From assembly GCF_000710345.2 (NCBI RefSeq), contig NZ_JHEL01000015.1, positions 248,001-312,000 of the forward strand: a stretch of 64,000 bases of DNA, given 5' to 3'. The DNA is from Curtobacterium sp. S6. Its GTDB lineage: Bacteria > Actinomycetota > Actinomycetes > Actinomycetales > Micrococcaceae. Below the pieces are notes generated by a model, which was given only the letters and a program-made list of their open reading frames with translations, did not search any database and had not been told where the DNA came from. Position numbers and translations under genes: made by a program. Of the stretch, positions 35,699-48,650 are shown piece by piece. How positions within the stretch are numbered: position 1 is the first letter of the stretch; each line of letters begins with the position of its first letter.

Positions 35699-36799
35699 AT
35701 GACCCAGGACCAGACCGCCTCGACACGCATCTCCGTGACGGGAGAGCAGCCGGCGGACAACTACGACGTCCATATTGGGCACGATCTCCTGGTGAAGCTG
35801 CCCGAGATCTTGGGCCCCCGCGTGCGTCGGATCCTGGTGGTGCACCCCCGAGCGCTTCGGTCCACGGGGGAGCTGGTCATGAACGATCTCAAGTCCGCGG
35901 GCTTCGAGTCGTTCAGCGCCGAGATCCCGGACGCGGAAGAAGGAAAGCACGTTCAGGTTGCGGCGTTCTGCTGGCAGGTTCTGGGACAAAACGACTTCAC
36001 CCGGTCGGACGCGATCATCTCGGTGGGTGGCGGCGCGGTCTCCGACGTCGCCGGATTCGTCGCGGCGACCTGGTTGCGCGGCGTGCGCGTCATCCACATC
36101 CCCACGACGTTGCTCGGCATGGTCGACGCCGCCGTGGGAGGCAAGACCGGCATCAACACGGCCGAGGGAAAGAACCTGGTCGGGTCCTTCCATCCGCCGG
36201 CCGCGGTGCTCTGCGATCTGGGAACTCTTCGGACCCTTCCCGTCAACGAGCTGGTCACCGGGCTGGCCGAGGTCATCAAGTGTGGGTTCATCGCCGATCC
36301 GGCAATTCTCGACCTGATCGAGGCGGAGCCCGAGAAGATCCGGGATTCGCAGTCCGCGGTGATTCGCGAGCTCATCGAACGGTCGGTCAAGGTCAAGGCC
36401 GACATCGTCTCCTCGGACCTGAAGGAATCGGGCCGCCGCGAGTTCCTGAACTACGGGCACACGCTGGCGCACGCGATCGAGGTCAACGAGAGATACCAGT
36501 GGCGCCACGGGGCGGCCGTCTCCGTGGGAATGGTCTTCGCGGCGGAGCTGTCCGCCGCCGCGGGGAACCTGGACGGCGCCGTCGTGGACCGCACGCGTGC
36601 CATCCTGGAAAGCGTGGGGTTGCCCACGACCTACCGCTCGGACCAATGGAAGAAGCTCCTGGACGCGATGCATCTCGACAAGAAGGCTCGCGGAAATCTG
36701 CTGCGTTTCGTGGTTCTGGATAAGGTCGCGGCGCCGCGCATCATGGAAGTACCGGACGAATCCATCCTGTTTGCGACCTACCAGGAGATCGCCGCCTGA
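35699..36799 (+). CDS. aroB: 3-dehydroquinate synthase
   Basis: A 366-residue NAD- and zinc-dependent enzyme converting DAHP to dehydroquinate. NAD site GGGAVSDVAGFVAATWLRG, then HIPTTLLGMVDAAVGGKTGI, and metal-site His in NYGHTLAHAIE. The ATG at 35699 follows CAGGAGG; an earlier in-frame ATG at 35504 is inside aroK and is rejected. It ends the aro cluster; efp follows from its own promoter. Confidence 0.95.
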   Translation: MTQDQTASTRISVTGEQPADNYDVHIGHDLLVKLPEILGPRVRRILVVHPRALRSTGELVMNDLKSAGFESFSAEIPDAEEGKHVQVAAFCWQVLGQNDFTRSDAIISVGGGAVSDVAGFVAATWLRGVRVIHIPTTLLGMVDAAVGGKTGINTAEGKNLVGSFHPPAAVLCDLGTLRTLPVNELVTGLAEVIKCGFIADPAILDLIEAEPEKIRDSQSAVIRELIERSVKVKADIVSSDLKESGRREFLNYGHTLAHAIEVNERYQWRHGAAVSVGMVFAAELSAAAGNLDGAVVDRTRAILESVGLPTTYRSDQWKKLLDAMHLDKKARGNLLRFVVLDKVAAPRIMEVPDESILFATYQEIAA

Positions 36800-36820
36800 A
36801 CCCCCGCCCCACAAGGGCGT

Positions 36821-36826
36821 TACAAT
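36821..36826 (+). promoter_or_regulatory. Candidate efp -10 element (TACAAT)
   Basis: GTTACAATAG lies 64 bp before efp in the 91-bp gap after aroB; it matches the yebC promoter motif. Confidence 0.5.
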
Positions 36827-36890
36827 AGCTACCGATTAACCGTGCACGCGGACTGAGCGTGCCGATCGACGATCCGCCAAAGGAGTGTTC

Positions 36891-37454
36891 GTGGCAACGA
36901 CCAACGACATCAAGAACGGGACCATCCTCAAGCTCGACGGAAATCTCTGGGGTGTCATCGAATTCCAGCACGTCAAGCCGGGTAAGGGCGGCGCCTTCGT
37001 CCGCACCAAGTTGCGCAACGTCAACACCGGCAAGGTCGTCGACAAAACGTTCAACGCGGGTTCCAAGGTCGAGCTGACCACCGTGGATCGTTCCGAGTAC
37101 CAGTACCTGTACCAGGACGGCGCCGACTACGTCTTCATGGACAACAAGACCTACGACCAGATCAATGTCCCCGAGGCCGTGGTCGGAGACGCCGCGAACT
37201 TCATGCTGGAGAACCAGAACGTGACGCTCGCGATGCACGAAGGCGCCCCGCTGTACATCGAAATGCCCCCGTCGGTGGTCCTCGAGATCACCTACACCGA
37301 GCCCGGTCTCCAGGGGGACCGCTCGACCGGTGGCAACAAGCCGGCGACCCTCGAAACCGGCGCGACCATTCAGGTTCCGCTGTTCGTCGAGCAGGGAACC
37401 AAGGTCAAGGTCGACACCCGCTCCGGCGATTACCTGGGGCGCGTCAACGAGTGA
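36891..37454 (+). CDS. efp: Elongation factor P
   Basis: A 187-residue factor relieving ribosome stalls at polyproline. It has three OB-like domains: [17 protein letters not shown] opens domain I, and the P-site loop KPGKGGAFV carries the lysine tip at residue 32. The final residues [10 protein letters not shown] are typical. Two GTG starts are possible (36885 and 36891). AAAGGAG overlaps the first and sits 5 nt before the second, and 187 residues is the family length, so 36891 is used. nusB overlaps its end (GTGA). Confidence 0.96.
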   Translation: MATTNDIKNGTILKLDGNLWGVIEFQHVKPGKGGAFVRTKLRNVNTGKVVDKTFNAGSKVELTTVDRSEYQYLYQDGADYVFMDNKTYDQINVPEAVVGDAANFMLENQNVTLAMHEGAPLYIEMPPSVVLEITYTEPGLQGDRSTGGNKPATLETGATIQVPLFVEQGTKVKVDTRSGDYLGRVNE

Positions 37455-37864
37455 ATTCGCGGACAAAGGCGCGCGTTCGCGCCCTGGAAGTACTGTTTGA
37501 GGCGGAAGAGCGCCACGAGGACACCCTCGAGGTGCTCCGCCGCCGTCGCCTGCATACCTCGGCCCTGATCTCCGACTACTCCGAGCGCATCGTGCTCGGG
37601 GTCGTCGAGCGGGACGAAGAGATCCGGGAGTACATCGAGACGTACTCCAAGGGATGGACCATGGACCGGATGCCCTCGGTCGATCGAGCCGTGTTGCGCA
37701 TGGGCGCGTGGGAACTGCTCTACAACGACGAGATCCCGGACGCCGTGGCGGTGGCCGAGGCAACCGGACTCGCCAGGACCCATTCGACCGATGACTCACC
37801 GAGGTTCATCAACGGTGTCCTGGGCCGCCTGCAAAAGGTCAAGCCCACCTTGATGACCGATTAA
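37451..37864 (+). CDS. nusB: Transcription antitermination factor NusB
   Basis: A 137-residue all-helical RNA-binding factor for rRNA antitermination with NusE (S10). Family start [18 protein letters not shown], then [14 protein letters not shown] and [14 protein letters not shown] start overlaps efp by 4 bp. A perfect palindromic terminator follows 9 bp after the stop, so efp-nusB is a closed unit. Confidence 0.95.
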   Translation: MNSRTKARVRALEVLFEAEERHEDTLEVLRRRRLHTSALISDYSERIVLGVVERDEEIREYIETYSKGWTMDRMPSVDRAVLRMGAWELLYNDEIPDAVAVAEATGLARTHSTDDSPRFINGVLGRLQKVKPTLMTD

Positions 37865-37873
37865 GAACGACAT

Positions 37874-37905
37874 GACGCCGCCGGGGAGATCTCCCCGGCG
37901 GCGTC
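37874..37905 (+). terminator. Terminator after nusB
   Basis: A 32-nt perfect palindrome (16 bp, GACGCCGCCGGGGAGA and complement) ending in GTTCATTC. It separates the efp-nusB unit from the pyr operon. Confidence 0.85.
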
Positions 37906-37917
37906 GTTCATTCGGTG

Positions 37918-37926
37918 TGATAACTT
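37918..37926 (+). promoter_or_regulatory. Candidate extended -10 (TGATAACTT) for the pyr operon
   Basis: TG-A-TAACTT lies directly after the nusB terminator and 69 bp before pyrR. It gives a leader that would include the PyrR-binding site. Confidence 0.45.
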
Positions 37927-37960
37927 GGCCGAGATGCATTCATCCTGCTGACCTTTAAAT

Positions 37961-37986
37961 TCCGTCCTGTGAGGCGGGGAAGGAGG
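37961..37986 (+). promoter_or_regulatory. PyrR-binding loop overlapping the pyrR ribosome site
   Basis: TCCTGTGAGGCGGGGAAGG matches the PyrR RNA-binding loop (UCC..G.GAGGC..G.AAGG), and the same stretch contains the Shine-Dalgarno AAGGAGG of pyrR. UMP-bound PyrR would therefore block translation directly, as proposed for mycobacteria. Confidence 0.65.
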
Positions 37987-37994
37987 CAATCGCG

Positions 37995-38657
37995 ATGACT
38001 ATTCACTCTCGTTCCGCGTCAGAACCGAAGCCTCGGGTTTCGTCGAACGCGCGCGTGATCTTGGATACCGCGGATGTCAATCGGGCGCTGACCCGAATTG
38101 CGCACGAGATCGTCGAGTCCAATAAGGGCACGAAGAATCTGGTGCTGTTGGGAATTCCCCGGCGTGGCTACCCCCTCGCCCAACGACTCGCGGAAAAGAT
38201 CGCCGCGACGGAAAATAACTTCGACGCCCAGGCCTGCCTCGGCCAGCTCGACGTCACGATGTATCGCGACGACCTGCGGCGAAGCACCTCCCGCACCCCG
38301 CAGCCGACGCACATTCCGGACACGGGCATCGACGGCAAAAACGTCGTGTTGGTCGACGACGTCCTGTATTCGGGTCGCACGATCCGTGCCGCCCTCGACG
38401 CCTTGGCCGACTTCGGTCGCCCCGCCGTGGTCCGCTTGGCGGTCCTGACGGACCGGGGGCACCGTCAACTGCCGATCCGCGCGGATCACGTCGGCAAGAA
38501 CCTTCCCACGTCGCACGAGGAATCCGTCAAGGTTTTCCTCCGCGAAACCGACGACCCTCACGCCGTCGACGGCCTGGCCGACGGCCGCGACATCGCCGAC
38601 TGCGTTCTGCTCGATCCCGGTCACGCCCCGGCCGTGGAGAAGGGATTCATCGGATGA
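37995..38657 (+). CDS. pyrR: Bifunctional pyr operon regulator/uracil phosphoribosyltransferase PyrR
   Basis: A 220-residue PRTase-fold regulator. PRPP loop [18 protein letters not shown] and the RNA/UMP region [11 protein letters not shown]. It is about 35 residues longer than Bacillus PyrR, with a C-terminal tail ([17 protein letters not shown]...) that I do not recognise. It controls the operon through the loop just upstream. Overlaps pyrB by 4 bp (ATGA). Confidence 0.94.
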   Translation: MTIHSRSASEPKPRVSSNARVILDTADVNRALTRIAHEIVESNKGTKNLVLLGIPRRGYPLAQRLAEKIAATENNFDAQACLGQLDVTMYRDDLRRSTSRTPQPTHIPDTGIDGKNVVLVDDVLYSGRTIRAALDALADFGRPAVVRLAVLTDRGHRQLPIRADHVGKNLPTSHEESVKVFLRETDDPHAVDGLADGRDIADCVLLDPGHAPAVEKGFIG

Positions 38658-39649
38658 AGCACCTGCTCGACACCAAGGACCTCAGCCTCGAGGAAGCGGT
38701 GAGCCTCCTGGACACCGCCGACAGCATGGCCGAGGTCGGCACGCGCGAGGTCAAGAAGCTTCCGGCTCTCCGGGGCCGGACCGTGGTCAACCTCTTCTTC
38801 GAGGACTCGACGCGCACGCGGATCTCTTTCGAGACGGCCGAAAAGAGGCTCTCGGCGGACGTCATCAACTTTGCTGCCAAGGGGTCGTCGGTCTCGAAGG
38901 GCGAATCGCTCAAAGACACCGCCCAGACCCTCGAGGCCATCAACGCCGACGCCATCGTGATTCGTCACCCCGCGTCGGGGGCCCCCGAGCGGTTGGCCAC
39001 CAGCGGGTGGATCACCTCGCCGGTCATTAACGCCGGTGACGGGATGCACGCCCACCCCACGCAGGCCCTGCTCGACGCGATGACGCTCAGGCAGCATCGC
39101 TCCCGCCTGACGGGGGAGCCCACGCGGGGCTCGACCCTCGAGGGCATGAGCGTCGCGATCGTCGGAGACGTGCTGCACTCCCGCGTGGCCCGATCGAACG
39201 TGTGGTTGCTGGCTCTCCTCGGCGCGCGCGTCGTTCTGGTCTCGCCTCCGACGTTGCTCCCGGTGCGCATCGACGACTGGCCGGTCGAGGTGTGCTACGA
39301 CATGGACGAGGCCCTGACCAGGGACCTGGACGCCATCATGATGCTGAGAATCCAGCGGGAACGCATGCACGCGTCCTTTTTCCCCTCCTCGGAGGAGTAC
39401 GCCCGGCTGTGGGGCCTGACGCCCGAGAGGCTGGCCCTTCTGGACGCCCGGGGAGCCGAGACCGCGATCCTGCATCCCGGCCCGATGAATCGGGGCCTCG
39501 AGATCAGCGCGGCCGCCGCAGATTCGCCGCGTTCGCTGGTTCTCGACCAGGTCACCAACGGGGTGTCCGTCCGGATGTCGGTGCTCTACAGCCTGATGAC
39601 CGGCCCGCAGGACACCACCGAACACACCGCACCCCTTAGGACGTCATGA
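38654..39649 (+). CDS. pyrB: Aspartate carbamoyltransferase catalytic subunit
   Basis: A 331-residue enzyme, first committed step of pyrimidine synthesis. Carbamoyl-phosphate site [17 protein letters not shown], then [12 protein letters not shown], then [11 protein letters not shown]. No pyrI regulatory subunit is present, as usual in actinobacteria. It overlaps both pyrR and pyrC by 4 bp. Confidence 0.96.
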   Translation: MKHLLDTKDLSLEEAVSLLDTADSMAEVGTREVKKLPALRGRTVVNLFFEDSTRTRISFETAEKRLSADVINFAAKGSSVSKGESLKDTAQTLEAINADAIVIRHPASGAPERLATSGWITSPVINAGDGMHAHPTQALLDAMTLRQHRSRLTGEPTRGSTLEGMSVAIVGDVLHSRVARSNVWLLALLGARVVLVSPPTLLPVRIDDWPVEVCYDMDEALTRDLDAIMMLRIQRERMHASFFPSSEEYARLWGLTPERLALLDARGAETAILHPGPMNRGLEISAAAADSPRSLVLDQVTNGVSVRMSVLYSLMTGPQDTTEHTAPLRTS

Positions 39650-40968
39650 GCCCTCAGCACTACCTCATCCGCCGCGCCACTGTTCTCGGTGAAAAGGTCA
39701 CCGACCTGCGCCTCGAGGCGGGAACCATCACGGAAACCGGTACCGATCTGGAGCCCCGCGGGGCGGAGATGATCGACGCGGAGGGGCTGATCGCCCTACC
39801 CGGCCTCGTTGACGTCCACACCCACCTCCGAGAGCCGGGCCGCGAGGACGCTGAGACGGTCGAAACCGGCACGCGTGCCGCGGCGGCAGGTGGATACACC
39901 GCCGTGTGCGCGATGGCCAATTCCCAACCCGTCGCGGACACCGCGGGCTTGGTCGAACAGGTGTGGGAACTGGGCCGGGCTGCCGGGTGGGCCGACGTCC
40001 ACCCGATCGGCGCGGTGACCGTGGGCCTTGGCGGCGAGCAACTCGCCGAGATCGGCGCGATGGCCGACTCCCGCGCTCAGGTGCGGATGTTTTCCGACGA
40101 CGGCAAGTGTGTTCACAACGCGCTGCTCATGCGGCGTGCCCTGGAATACGTCAAGACCTTCGACGGCGTCGTGGCCCAGCACGCCCAGGAGCCCCAGCTC
40201 ACCGAGGGCGCGCAAATGAACGAGGGAAGCGTCTCGGCGGATTTGGGGCTGGCCGGATGGCCGGCCGTCGCGGAGGAAGCGATCATCGCCCGCGACGTGC
40301 TCCTCGCGCAGCACGTGGGCTCCCGCGTGCACATCTGCCACGTGTCGACCCAAGGATCCGTGGAGATCATCCGCTGGGCCAAAGAGCGGGGCATCGATGT
40401 CACCGCGGAGGTCACGCCTCATCACCTGGTGCTGACGGACGAGATGGTCAGATCCTATGACCCCGTGTACAAGGTCAATCCGCCGCTGCGGACCCGCGAG
40501 GACGTCGAGGCCCTCCGCGCCGCGGTCGCCGATGGCACGATCGACGTGATCGGCACGGATCATGCCCCGCACCCGCTCGAGGCCAAGGAATGCGAATGGG
40601 CCAGCGCGGCGATGGGCATGACCGGCCTGGAGACCGCCCTGTCGGTCATTCAGATGACCCTGGTGGAAACCGGCATCGTGAACTGGAGCGACGTCGCCCG
40701 CATCATGTCCACCGTGCCCGCCAGGATCGCCCGCATCGACGACCAGGGCCGCCCCCTGACGCAGGGCGAACCCGCCAACATCGTGCTCGTCGACCCTGCG
40801 GTTCGCCGCGTCGTCGACCCGCAGACGCACGCTTCGAAGGGACGGAACTCGCCGTATCGGGCCATGGAACTTCCTGGCCAGGTCCGTGCGACCTTCCTTC
40901 GGGGCCACCCGACGGTCCTGAACGGCCGCCTGACCACACCGGGTTCTCGTAACCCCGCGGAGAATTAG
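39646..40968 (+). CDS. pyrC: Dihydroorotase
   Basis: A 440-residue class I zinc amidohydrolase. Metal site [18 protein letters not shown], then [13 protein letters not shown], and catalytic Asp region [15 protein letters not shown]. Full length with active-site residues intact, so it is a true dihydroorotase and not an inactive PyrC-like subunit. It overlaps pyrB by 4 bp; the PH-domain protein follows after 5 bp. Confidence 0.96.
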   Translation: MSPQHYLIRRATVLGEKVTDLRLEAGTITETGTDLEPRGAEMIDAEGLIALPGLVDVHTHLREPGREDAETVETGTRAAAAGGYTAVCAMANSQPVADTAGLVEQVWELGRAAGWADVHPIGAVTVGLGGEQLAEIGAMADSRAQVRMFSDDGKCVHNALLMRRALEYVKTFDGVVAQHAQEPQLTEGAQMNEGSVSADLGLAGWPAVAEEAIIARDVLLAQHVGSRVHICHVSTQGSVEIIRWAKERGIDVTAEVTPHHLVLTDEMVRSYDPVYKVNPPLRTREDVEALRAAVADGTIDVIGTDHAPHPLEAKECEWASAAMGMTGLETALSVIQMTLVETGIVNWSDVARIMSTVPARIARIDDQGRPLTQGEPANIVLVDPAVRRVVDPQTHASKGRNSPYRAMELPGQVRATFLRGHPTVLNGRLTTPGSRNPAEN

Positions 40969-40973
40969 GACAT

Positions 40974-41558
40974 ATGACTCTCAACCACATGCTCACGCTG
41001 GTTTCCTCGGTGATCCTGGCGGGAATCGTCTTTTCCCTGATCGCCTGGGGCTGGCGTTCCCGAACCAAGCGGCAGGCGGGAATCGCGGATCTCCCCGAGG
41101 TCCCGCGCGAGCTGGACGGCGCCGCCGCCGAGTTCGCCTGCGACGTCCAATACGTGTGCACGACCACGGCCGGCGATTGGCTCGACCGCATCGCGGTTCA
41201 CGGATTGGGGGTCAAGGCCAACGGCCAGGCCCTCGTGTACCCCACGGGGCTCATCGTGACCCGTGACGGGGCTCGTGATCTCTGGATCGGTAGCGAATCC
41301 ATCGAGGTGCTGCGCCGCGAATCCGGTATGGCCGGAAAATTCGTTGAGAAAGACGGACTCGCGGTGATCTCGTGGCGATTGGGCGGGCGCTTGGTCGATA
41401 CCGGCCTGCGAACCCGACGCGCCGCAGACACCCCGGAGCTGCTCGATCGTCTCCGCGACCACGCCCCGCAGGCATCCTCATCGTTGCCCGCAACAGACCA
41501 GAACCAGGACACCGCGGCGTCCGACGATGCCGCCTCCGACCATCCCTCAAGGAAGTGA
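40974..41558 (+). CDS. Membrane-anchored PH-like domain protein of the pyr operon
   Basis: A 194-residue protein. One N-terminal membrane helix ([20 protein letters not shown]) is followed by a pleckstrin-homology-like beta domain (residues about 55-150) and a Ser/Asp/Ala-rich disordered tail. It lies between pyrC and carA in many actinobacterial pyr operons, which argues for a linked but untested function. It is probably cytoplasmic-facing, tethering something to the membrane, but that is inference. Next to carA with a 4-bp gap. Confidence 0.7.
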   Translation: MTLNHMLTLVSSVILAGIVFSLIAWGWRSRTKRQAGIADLPEVPRELDGAAAEFACDVQYVCTTTAGDWLDRIAVHGLGVKANGQALVYPTGLIVTRDGARDLWIGSESIEVLRRESGMAGKFVEKDGLAVISWRLGGRLVDTGLRTRRAADTPELLDRLRDHAPQASSSLPATDQNQDTAASDDAASDHPSRK

Positions 41559-41562
41559 ATTC

Positions 41563-42747
41563 ATGACCAACGCACATCAGCCCGAGGCTCGGGCGGTACT
41601 GGTTCTCGAAGACGGCACGATCTACCGAGGCCGAAGCTACGGCGCGACCGGCGAGGCCTTCGGGGAAGCGGTATTTTCCACCGGTATGACCGGATACCAG
41701 GAGACCTTGACCGATCCCTCGTACGCGGGCCAGATCGTGGTGCAGACCGCGCCGCACATCGGCAATACCGGGGTCAACCGGCAGGACGCCGAATCGCGCC
41801 GCATCTGGGTCAGCGGCTATGTGGTGCGTGACGCGGCGCGGCGAGCCTCCAACTGGCGGTCGGAAGGTTCCTTGGACGAGGACCTGACCAAGCAGAACAT
41901 CGTGGGAATCCAGAATATTGATACCCGTGGCCTGACCCGTCACCTGCGTGACTCCGGTGCCATGAGGGCCGGGGTCTTCAGCGGGGCGTCGGCGGACCTC
42001 ACCCAGGAAGAGATGATCCGGCGGGTCACCGACGTGGCGCCGATGAAGGGTCGCCAGCTCGCCGACGAGGTCAGCGTCGAGGAAACTTACACGATCGAGC
42101 CGCGCGACCACGGATGGACGGGCGAGACCAAGGGCACCTTGGTCGCCGTGGACTTGGGCATCAAGTCCATGACGCCGCAGCGATTCGCCGAGCGTGGCGT
42201 GCGCGTCCACGTGGTGCCCGCCGATATCACCCTGGACGAACTCACCGCATTGCACCCGGACGGAGCGTTTTTCTCGAACGGCCCCGGCGACCCGGAGACG
42301 GCGGACCTCCAGGTCGAGCTGTTGCGCGGCATCCTTCGACGGGGGATCCCGTTCTTCGGCATCTGCTTCGGCAACCAGCTCCTCGGGCGGGCCCTGGGAT
42401 TCGGCACCTACAAGTTGCCCTTCGGGCACCGCGGGATCAACCAACCCGTCTTGGACCGGTCGACCGGTCGTGTCGAGATCACCGCGCAGAATCACGGGTT
42501 CGCCGTGGACGCCCCGCTGGACGGACCGGTCACCGCGCCCGTGTCCGAGTTCGGCAGGGTCGAGGTCTCGCACGTGTGTCTCAACGACGACGTCGTCGAG
42601 GGCCTGCGCTGCCTGGATGTCCCGGCCTTCTCCGTCCAGTACCACCCCGAGGCCGCGGCGGGCCCGCACGATGCCGCCTACCTGTTCGATCGATTCATCG
42701 AACTCATGAACTCCACCGATGCCGCCAGCCAGAAAGCAGGAAAATAA
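41563..42747 (+). CDS. carA: Carbamoyl-phosphate synthase small (glutaminase) subunit
   Basis: A 394-residue class I amidotransferase supplying ammonia to CarB. N-terminal CPSase domain ([20 protein letters not shown]), catalytic nucleophile in [16 protein letters not shown], and His/Glu in [23 protein letters not shown] precedes the ATG at 41563; an earlier in-frame ATG at 41527 is inside the PH gene. Its stop is followed after 4 bp by carB. Confidence 0.96.
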   Translation: MTNAHQPEARAVLVLEDGTIYRGRSYGATGEAFGEAVFSTGMTGYQETLTDPSYAGQIVVQTAPHIGNTGVNRQDAESRRIWVSGYVVRDAARRASNWRSEGSLDEDLTKQNIVGIQNIDTRGLTRHLRDSGAMRAGVFSGASADLTQEEMIRRVTDVAPMKGRQLADEVSVEETYTIEPRDHGWTGETKGTLVAVDLGIKSMTPQRFAERGVRVHVVPADITLDELTALHPDGAFFSNGPGDPETADLQVELLRGILRRGIPFFGICFGNQLLGRALGFGTYKLPFGHRGINQPVLDRSTGRVEITAQNHGFAVDAPLDGPVTAPVSEFGRVEVSHVCLNDDVVEGLRCLDVPAFSVQYHPEAAAGPHDAAYLFDRFIELMNSTDAASQKAGK

Positions 42748-42751
42748 CCCC

Positions 42752-46056
<3,305 letters not shown>

Positions 46057-46060
<4 letters not shown>

Positions 46061-46914
46061 GCGCCCCCGAGTCGCCGGCCGGAGACCGCCTCTACGAGGC
46101 CATGCAGGAATTCGGCCCGCTGTGCGTGGGGATCGACCCCCACCCGGGGTTGCTGCGCGATTGGGGGCTCGAGGACTCCGTCGCGGGCCTCGAATCCTTT
46201 GCCCTGACCGTCGCCGAATCGGTCTCGGGCCGGGTCGCCTCGATCAAACCGCAGGTGGCCCTGTTCGAGCGGCACGGGTCCGAGGGGATGAGGGTCCTCG
46301 AACGGGTCATCGAGGCGATGCAGGGATCGGCAACCCAGGTCGTGTGCGACGCGAAGCGCGGCGATATCGGGTCCACGATGGCCGCCTACGCGGACGCGTG
46401 GTTGGGCCCCCAGTCACCGCTGGCCGGTGACTGGGTGACCCTGAGCCCTTATCTGGGATTCGGTTCGCTGGACCCGGCACACCGGGTCGCGGAGGAATCC
46501 GGACGAGGGACGTTCGTGTTGGCCCTCACCTCCAATCCCGAAGGGGCATCGGTGCAGCATCGCGGGGCGGAGTCTTCGGTGGCACGGTCGATCGTCGAGG
46601 CCGCCCAGCGCGAAAACGAACGTCACAAAGCGAAATACGCGGGCCCTTGCGGTCTCGTCGTGGGCGCTACGGTGGGTGACGCTCTCGCAGCGTTGGGCAT
46701 CGACCTCGGCCGGTTCAATGGCCTGATGCTGGCACCCGGATACGGGGCGCAAGGGGCGACCGAAGAGGACCTTGCCCACGTCTTTGCCGGATGCCGAGAC
46801 AAGATCGTGGTGTCCTCCTCACGTGGGGTTTTGCGTCACGGTCCGGCCCAAGACGCGCTCCTGGCCGAAGCGACGGCGTGCAATGACCGACTCAGGAAAG
46901 CACTGCATCGGTAA
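46057..46914 (+). CDS. pyrF: Orotidine 5'-phosphate decarboxylase (type 2)
   Basis: A 285-residue TIM-barrel enzyme making UMP. Catalytic D-x-K-x-x-D motif in [28 protein letters not shown] at the N terminus. It is the longer group III/type 2 form (PyrF2) used by actinobacteria. Its ATG overlaps the carB stop. It is the last pyr gene; mihF follows after 178 bp. Confidence 0.95.
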
Positions 46915-47032
46915 CCAATGTAACTGCTCGCGGTGAAGGGGCCAGGGGTGCCCTGCCGGGGGTGGGGACGAGAAATTTGCTCGGGTTACTGACTGGTATG
47001 GCCGACATTCCTGGGGTACTTTGGTCTCCATA

Positions 47033-47073
47033 CGTACGGGAATCTTGGGGATTCGTAATTGTTATCCCGTACG
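47033..47073 (+). repeat. Inverted repeat in the mihF leader
   Basis: CGTACGGGA (47033-47041) and TCCCGTACG (47065-47073) pair over 9 bp around a 23-nt loop that has its own small AATC/GATT stem. It lies 20 bp before the mihF start, so it may be an operator or a translational control hairpin. Confidence 0.6.
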
Positions 47074-47092
47074 CAGTGGAGAGGAAGTAACT

Positions 47093-47409
47093 ATGGCTCT
47101 ACGCCCTCTGACAGATCAGGAACGTGCCGCTGCCCGCGAAAAGGCTAAGCAGTCGCGGCAGATTCGCGCCACTGCGAAACAGGCGCTCAAAAACAGAGAA
47201 ATCACGATCAGTGAATTCTTGCAACGGGCAGACGCGGATGAGGCTTTGCAACGCATCCGTGTCGAGGATATGTTGAAAAATCCCTCCCAAGCATTGGGGA
47301 CGTGCGCGCGGCGGCGATCATGCGAGAACTACGGATCGCGCCGAGCCGCCGTCTTCGTGGCTTGGGGGCACACCAGCGCAAGAATCTCATCGAATACCTC
47401 GAAGGGTAG
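47093..47409 (+). pseudogene. mihF: Integration host factor MihF, frameshifted
   Basis: Starting at ATG 47093 ([20 protein letters not shown]; Shine-Dalgarno GAGAGGAAG), the frame is good MihF until MLKN near 47281, then turns to nonsense. The conserved C-terminal HhH half continues one frame back: [18 protein letters not shown], then [20 protein letters not shown], stopping at TAG 47407. Adding one A to the A5 run at 47276-47280 restores a continuous 105-codon gene ([11 protein letters not shown]), the family length. MihF binds DNA without sequence preference and is essential in mycobacteria. The broken frame reads on without a stop into gmk. Sequencing error, true mutation or slippage cannot be told apart here. 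Confidence 0.85.
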
Positions 47410-47413
47410 TCCA

Positions 47414-47992
47414 GTGACAGAGACCCAGTCCCCGAAATTGACCGTGTTGGCCGGACCGACAGCCGTCGGAAAGGGGACGGTCTCTGCATACATTCGCGAT
47501 CACCACCCCGAGGTATGGTTGTCGATCTCGGCGACCACGCGCGACCCGAGGCGCGGCGAGGAAGACGGCGTCCATTACTACTTCGTCTCGGACGAAGAAT
47601 TCGACTCCATGGTCGATAACCGACAGATGCTCGAGTGGGCTAAAGTCCACAACAATCATCGGTACGGAACCATGAAGCGGATGGTGCTCGAGGCGCTCGA
47701 CGCCGGCCGCCACGTGTTGTTGGAAATCGATATTCAGGGTGCTCGGCAGGTGCGCAACGCCATGCCGGAGGCGAATATGATTTTCCTTGCCCCGCCGAGC
47801 TGGGAAGAGCTGGTCCGTCGCCTGCGCACGCGTGGCACCGAGACCGATACCGAACAGCAGGTGCGGCTGGAGACGGCCAAGGAAGAGCTGGCCTCGGAAC
47901 CCGAATTCGACGTCACGGTGGTCAACGAGACAGTCGAGAAGGCCGCCGCCGAGGTCCTCGAGATCATGGGAATCAGCTCCCCGGCGAAGTAA
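47414..47992 (+). CDS. gmk: Guanylate kinase
   Basis: A 192-residue P-loop kinase (GMP to GDP). Walker [15 protein letters not shown], then [19 protein letters not shown] (GMP site), and [17 protein letters not shown] at 47414 with AAGGG 8 nt upstream is the natural start; the frame stays open upstream only because of the mihF frameshift. It follows mihF closely, as in all actinobacteria. Confidence 0.94.
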   Translation: MTETQSPKLTVLAGPTAVGKGTVSAYIRDHHPEVWLSISATTRDPRRGEEDGVHYYFVSDEEFDSMVDNRQMLEWAKVHNNHRYGTMKRMVLEALDAGRHVLLEIDIQGARQVRNAMPEANMIFLAPPSWEELVRRLRTRGTETDTEQQVRLETAKEELASEPEFDVTVVNETVEKAAAEVLEIMGISSPAK

Positions 47993-48096
47993 TCCGGCCC
48001 GAGGACCACGGGCGCCATCGTCTCTCCGAGCGGTGGAGCCTGTGGTTCTCGCGCGCCGAATGCGCGCCTGAGGGTGCAATCGTTGCCCCGCGGTTG

Positions 48097-48102
48097 TATC
48101 AT
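48097..48102 (+). promoter_or_regulatory. Candidate rpoZ -10 element (TATCAT)
   Basis: TTGTATCATGG lies about 97 bp before rpoZ in the 206-bp gmk-rpoZ gap, which otherwise shows no gene. Confidence 0.4.
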
Positions 48103-48198
48103 GGACTTTTAGTTTTGCCCGAGGCCCATCGTGTGGTCGTCGGATGACATCCGGACGCTCCGTCCGATGCATACCCATCAACGTCACGGGAGAAATTC

Positions 48199-48597
48199 TT
48201 GGCACTTTCCGAACATGAAGGCATCATCGACCCCTCCGTGGACTCGCTCCTCGAGAAGACCGATTCGAAGTACGGTCTGGTGATCTTCGGTGCCCGCCGT
48301 GCGCGTCAGATCAACGCGTACTATTCGCAGCTTCAGGAAGGCCTCTTCGAGCACGTGGGGCCCCTGGTCGATACCGCGGTCAACGAGAAGTCGTTGTCCA
48401 TCGCGATGCGCGAGATCGAAAACGACGTCATCGAGGCCCGCCACGTCGAGGGCGGTCGCTTCAACGAAAACGGCCAGGTCATCCACGATGACCAGCCCGT
48501 GGCCGACTTCTTCAACTCGGAGATTTTCGCCCAGGAATCGGATTCCGCGGACGCCTTCGTGGAGTTCAGCGAAGACAATTCCGCACAGTCCGAATAA
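48199..48597 (+). CDS. rpoZ: RNA polymerase omega subunit
   Basis: A 132-residue subunit starting from TTG ([18 protein letters not shown]) with CGGGAG upstream. The family core is [19 protein letters not shown]. The C-terminal half after about residue 90 is an acidic actinobacterial extension. Omega helps beta' fold and assemble and is linked to ppGpp binding in E. coli. It lies between gmk and coaBC, the standard place. Confidence 0.93.
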   Translation: MALSEHEGIIDPSVDSLLEKTDSKYGLVIFGARRARQINAYYSQLQEGLFEHVGPLVDTAVNEKSLSIAMREIENDVIEARHVEGGRFNENGQVIHDDQPVADFFNSEIFAQESDSADAFVEFSEDNSAQSE

Positions 48598-48605
48598 CAC
48601 GGGTC

Positions 48606-48624
48606 GGACGGCGATCCGCCGTCC
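48606..48624 (+). terminator. Weak hairpin after rpoZ
   Basis: 8-bp stem (GGACGGCG / CGCCGTCC) with a 3-nt loop 8 bp after the rpoZ stop, with no T-run. Possible weak terminator before the coaBC promoter. Confidence 0.45.
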
Positions 48625-48638
48625 GGGCCCGCGCCCGT

Positions 48639-48644
48639 TAGACT
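48639..48644 (+). promoter_or_regulatory. Candidate leaderless -10 (TAGACT) for coaBC
   Basis: TAGACT, 6 nt (GAACGG), GTG at 48651; no Shine-Dalgarno. Confidence 0.55.
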
Positions 48645-48650
48645 GAACGG

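Noticed and set aside
47021-47092. Upstream extension of the mihF frame to 47021
   Set aside because: The real start is the ATG at 47093 with GAGAGGAAG; the extension runs through the leader inverted repeat and has no homology.
47276-47284. Efficient programmed ribosomal frameshift site in mihF
   Set aside because: The heptamer G-AAA-AAT is not a good slippery sequence and no downstream pseudoknot is obvious, so mutation or sequencing error is more likely. Kept only as a possibility.
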